NCBI GenBank assembly: GCA_023374045.1
Contig: CM041780.1
Coordinates: forward strand, 30,932,337-30,996,336
Direction: 5' to 3'
Length of the DNA: 64,000 bases
Source: Limonium bicolor
Lineage: Eukaryota > Streptophyta > Magnoliopsida > Caryophyllales > Plumbaginaceae
Under the pieces are notes generated by a model, which had not been told where the DNA came from, ran no database searches, and was given only the letters and a program-made list of their open reading frames with translations. Of this stretch, positions 60,708 through 64,000 are shown piece by piece; the first letter of the stretch is position 1; each line of letters begins with the position of its first letter. The translations under genes and the position numbers were made by a program.

Positions 60708-63700
60708 CAGGGGCGGAGCCAGGAAATCTTTTTAGGGGGGGGGCAAATTAATTTATGTATAATAAAATTACATATCAACTCAAAAATGTACTATAGTGAG
60801 TCGATGTATATCAACATTTTATATAGACGCGTCGTATAATATATTTGTTTTCCAAAAAGGTTTATATATATTATCATCATCTAGATACGTAGTTAGAGTT
60901 TATACAAAAATAGCCCTTTTTAAAAATATAGAATAGGGCTAAGTATTTGCGAAATGAATACCAACAAAACCTTCAACAAGCCAACTCAGTTATAAGCACG
61001 GATTAGACAAGTAGTTAATAGACAATTATGCCGTCTCCATCCGTCATCTGCTCACCTGTAGATAATTTAGTATATAAAATGGTTAGAAGTTATAAGTCAA
61101 CATATATATATATATATATAGATATATATACATCAAATGCAAATAGACAATGAGTAAATAAATTAAAATAAAATATACCTTGTTTATTCTAAGGCATGCA
61201 CGTCTTTGTTTCATAGAGTTGAAGTCATCTATGATCTTGTCAGTAGAAAAAGTCTCTGCAATTTCTCTCTCAATATAAACAATCAGGTAGCTTGTAAGAA
61301 ACTTATCATGCATGCTACTACGAAGTCTTGTTTTTACAATTTTCATTGCCGAAAAAGCTCGTTCACTTGTTGTAGTTGACACCGGAAGAGTCAGCACAAG
61401 ACGAATCAACCTATCAATCAAAGGATATATTTTTGACTTCCCAGTTTCTTGTAATTTTCTGCATAATTCTGAAATGGAGCAAACATTTCCCAAATGCTCA
61501 TTGCTTCGAACATCTATATCATAGTGTTGTAATTCTTGTCTCAACTAAATATGTTCTTGCTCGGAGAAATCTGCAGGATAAAACTTTTCTGCCAGTTTAC
61601 ATATGTCATCAATACTGAAGGTGTTGTATGAATTTCTTGGATCCAAAGCCACAGTAAGAGAAAGAAGTTCTGTGACAGACTCACTAAATCTGGAGTTCAA
61701 CTCTTGCAACTGATGATCAATAATGGAAACATACACTTCAACTCGATAATGATGATGAGCACTCACATTCTCTTTCATACGACGAGATCGAATGATATCA
61801 ATGTAAGTCCCACTCATATCAGGTACTATAATGTTGTGACTTTCACAGAATGAAGTTACATCATTCAAAACTAAATGCCACTTCTCATCTCTTAGTTTTT
61901 GAATCAATGTCTTTGTAGTAGATAGCAAAGTCAAGGCATTCACAATATCTTGAGACCTCTTCTGTAGCGCTTGACAAAGCATGTCAGTTATGCCCATGAT
62001 CTCCTTCATCACATGCATCACAAATACAAAATCAAATGATAGTAAATGTCTAAGGGCAAAGTTTGCATCATCTCTTTGAGAAGCCGTTGAGCCTCTAGTG
62101 GCAATGTTGTCTAATACCACAGTGGTAGGTCCAAACAACCTCATTAAACTACAAATTGATCTGTAATGTGAACTCCATCTTGTATTTCCCGGTCTTTGCA
62201 AAGATCTGATTTGATTTGTGCCCTTTCCACCTTCAGTCTCTTCCATGTCAGCTAGATGTGAAATTTCAGCAAGTTGAGCATCTTGGAGTTGATCATTACG
62301 CTTGCAAGAAGATCCAACAACATTCACAATGAAATTTATATTCATAAAAAAACTGTGCACTTCATTCACTTCCTTAGATGCGGCAACTAGAGCCAACTGC
62401 AGTTGATGGGCTAAGCAATGCACATAATAAGCATAAGGACATTCCCTTAAAAATAAGGCTTGTAATCCATTCCATTCCCCGCGCATATTACTAGCTCCAT
62501 CATATCCTTGACCTCGAATATTCTTAACATCAAGCTTATGATATGACAAACAAGAAGATATCTCTTGTTTTAGAGTTGATGCATTTGTATCTTTTACATG
62601 AATCAAGTCCAGAAATCTCTCTTTCACATTTCCATATTGATCAACAAACCTCAGAACAATAGCCATTTGTTCTTTCTTTGATTCATCTCGAGCCTCATCC
62701 ACTATCAAGCAAAATTTTGCATTCCCAATCTCGTTGCGAATAGATTCTTGCACATTCATAGCAAAAACACACAAAATTTCTTTTTGAACATCCGGTGATG
62801 TGTATTTTGCATTTTAAGGAGCATTCCCTAATATAACATCATTGACTTCCTTGTTGTGAGATGCAAGAAGTTTAAGCAATTCAAGAAAATTTCCTTGATT
62901 TCTTGAATCTGATTTCTCATCATGACCTCTAAATGCACATGCCTGGAATGTTAACCATTTGATAGCCTCAATTGAAGTTTTCAAACGTAATCTATTATTT
63001 GTAACCTGCTGAGTTGTGTTCCGCTGTATCACATTCTCAATGTGACATGGTTGATTTTTCAAATTTTCATAGCACTCCACAAAATAATTATGTGCTGAGT
63101 TTGCGTTTTTACCTTCATGGATAATAAAAGCACAATCTTTGCCCTTGTTCACCTTTTTCCAGTTGTTGAATCCTTTGACGGTAAATGTGTCTGATCCACT
63201 TCGCCCAATAGGCTTTTTGGGGAAAAGATAGCATGGAAGGCAAAATGCAGCATCTTTTGCCTCTGAATACTCTAGCCAAAAGAAACTTTTGAACCAAGTA
63301 GCCTGAAACCTACGTCGATAACCAACACAATCACTTAGAGGATACTCAGACTTATGAAACTGATATGGTCCAAGTTTGATATATGCCCGCCTTATCTCAT
63401 CATGTTCACTAATCGGATACTCAGAAATTGGAGGTCGTAAACCTGGATCGCGAATTAAGAAGTTGACGCTGAGCATCCCAGATTTAATCACATCCGCCTC
63501 TTCAATACGAGGATATTTCAACGGCGGTTCTTCCTCATGAGAAGGACGAGCATGAAAATCAAGTGCTTCAGTTGGCTCATCACTAAGGATTGGTGACCCC
63601 TGAATGCTACTACTTCCTTTTGGTTTGAAAAATGAATCAATCCTTCTTATGTTGACCATAATTCAATCTGACAATCAAAGATGAAACTATTTTAGTTAAT

Positions 63701-64000
63701 CAACTTGATGATAAAAACATAATAAACAGGTCGAACAAATAAAGAAAATTGTTATAATCTATCATTGTGTTAAAAAATATCATCCAACTCTATGTTTTCA
63801 ATTAATTAAGTATTAAATACAACTACATTTTCATTTGCCAAGTCTATATATCCAATTATAAATTATCATACTACCTTGGAAACACACAATATGAATTTTA
63901 TTTAGATTAAGAGACTTTTAATTTTTGCAATCCAAACCGCTCACTAATCTGTCGCTATACCTCCCCTTCAATCGACATTACGCGTTGCGAACTGCACCAG
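60708..64000 (-). mobile_element. hAT transposon (DUF4371/TTF zinc-finger type), right end outside window
   Basis: Begins CAGGGGCGGAGCCAGGA, the terminal inverted repeat wording common in plant hAT elements of this type, at a point where paralogous A interiors (48010-48020, 51055-51065) are uninterrupted. It carries the transposase reading frame on the minus strand. The other terminus and 8-bp target duplication (candidate TCCGCGCC, 60700-60707) are beyond the window. Bases 63660-64000 are AT-rich upstream sequence with no clear coding content. An (AT)n run at 61101-61130 lies 3' of the gene. Confidence 0.9.
61083..63659 (-). pseudogene. hAT-family transposase (TTF zinc finger, DUF4371, C-terminal dimerisation), two nonsense codons
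   Basis: Would excise and reinsert the element in the nucleus. One frame runs from the ATG at 63659 for about 860 codons with two in-frame stops: TAA at 62814-62816 (after GNAP; reading resumes with NAKYTSPDVQKEIL) and TAG at 61545-61547 (between SEQEHI and LRQELQ). Segment 1 (281 aa) opens MVNIRRIDSFFKP and has a TTF-type finger at residues 122-190 (FFWLEY, FCLPCYLF, then histidines 181 and 190). Segment 2 (409 aa) is DUF4371 with LIVDEARDESKKEQ, RGQGYDGASNMRGE, HCLAHQLQL and NTRWSSHYRS. Segment 3 (153 aa) has LPVSTTTSERAFSAMKIVKT, the hAT C-terminal dimerisation block. After INK a GTATAT donor-like site suggests a final intron, so the hydrophobic tail as read is probably intronic. Confidence 0.93.

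Noticed and set aside
61083..61190. Hydrophobic C-terminal tail of the hAT transposase as a membrane segment
   Set aside because: It follows a GTATAT donor-like site and is encoded by AT-microsatellite sequence, so it is more likely intron read-through.
63660..64000. Possible right terminus of the hAT element before the window edge
   Set aside because: No complement of CAGGGGCGGAGCC is found in this stretch, so the element continues beyond the window.

Overview
This window is almost wholly transposable-element DNA from a plant, very probably a flowering plant. The evidence is Ty3/gypsy polymerase of plant chromovirus type, initiator-Met tRNA primer sites (TGGTATCAGAGC), very long LTRs, a hAT transposase of the plant TTF-zinc-finger/DUF4371 type, and a remnant of a plant ALKBH1-like dioxygenase. 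I see no intact host gene, rRNA, tRNA or CRISPR. Every coding remnant recognised is broken, and most short open frames are chance frames inside LTRs. I cannot name the plant family.

Layout, outermost to innermost. Element E (1-2699, minus) is a decayed Ty3/gypsy gag-protease-RT remnant with an AlkB-family segment lying between its gag zinc knuckles and its protease. An LTR of family D (from 2700, minus) lies in E's gag. Element C (3308-18987, minus, TSD TTAAC on both sides) is inserted in the D LTR; it has two LTRs of about 5.0 kb and a 5.6 kb interior. The D LTR resumes at 18993-21893 and is interrupted again by element A (21894-60707, plus). A has LTRs of about 4.4 kb, a 3.05 kb internal tandem duplication across its 5' LTR/interior junction, and a second primer site after its 3' LTR. 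A's 5' LTR is interrupted by array B (25442-47061, minus), which runs LTR-interior-LTR-interior-LTR with units of about 8.84 kb. A hAT transposon (60708 to beyond the window) is inserted in A's second interior.

Families A, B, C and D are related. Their LTRs run TGAAATACCCC (A, B) or a similar start to GGTGTTACA/GGTATTACA. A, B and C share a Met primer site, a TTTTAAGGGGGGTAGA polypurine tract and interiors of about 5 kb with no recognisable gag-pol. They look like LARD-type non-autonomous derivatives of chromoviruses that use enzymes made elsewhere. Across the families several non-coding structures keep their fold while the bases change: a hairpin over the primer site, a stem near the LTR end, a GCACTTGC stem, and two hairpin-plus-polypurine modules per element.

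The observations most worth pursuing are the AlkB segment in a gag-pol frame, the covarying primer-site hairpin, the duplicated polypurine module, and the tandem LTR array with its own empty site preserved elsewhere in the window. All comparisons were made by eye; identities were not computed.
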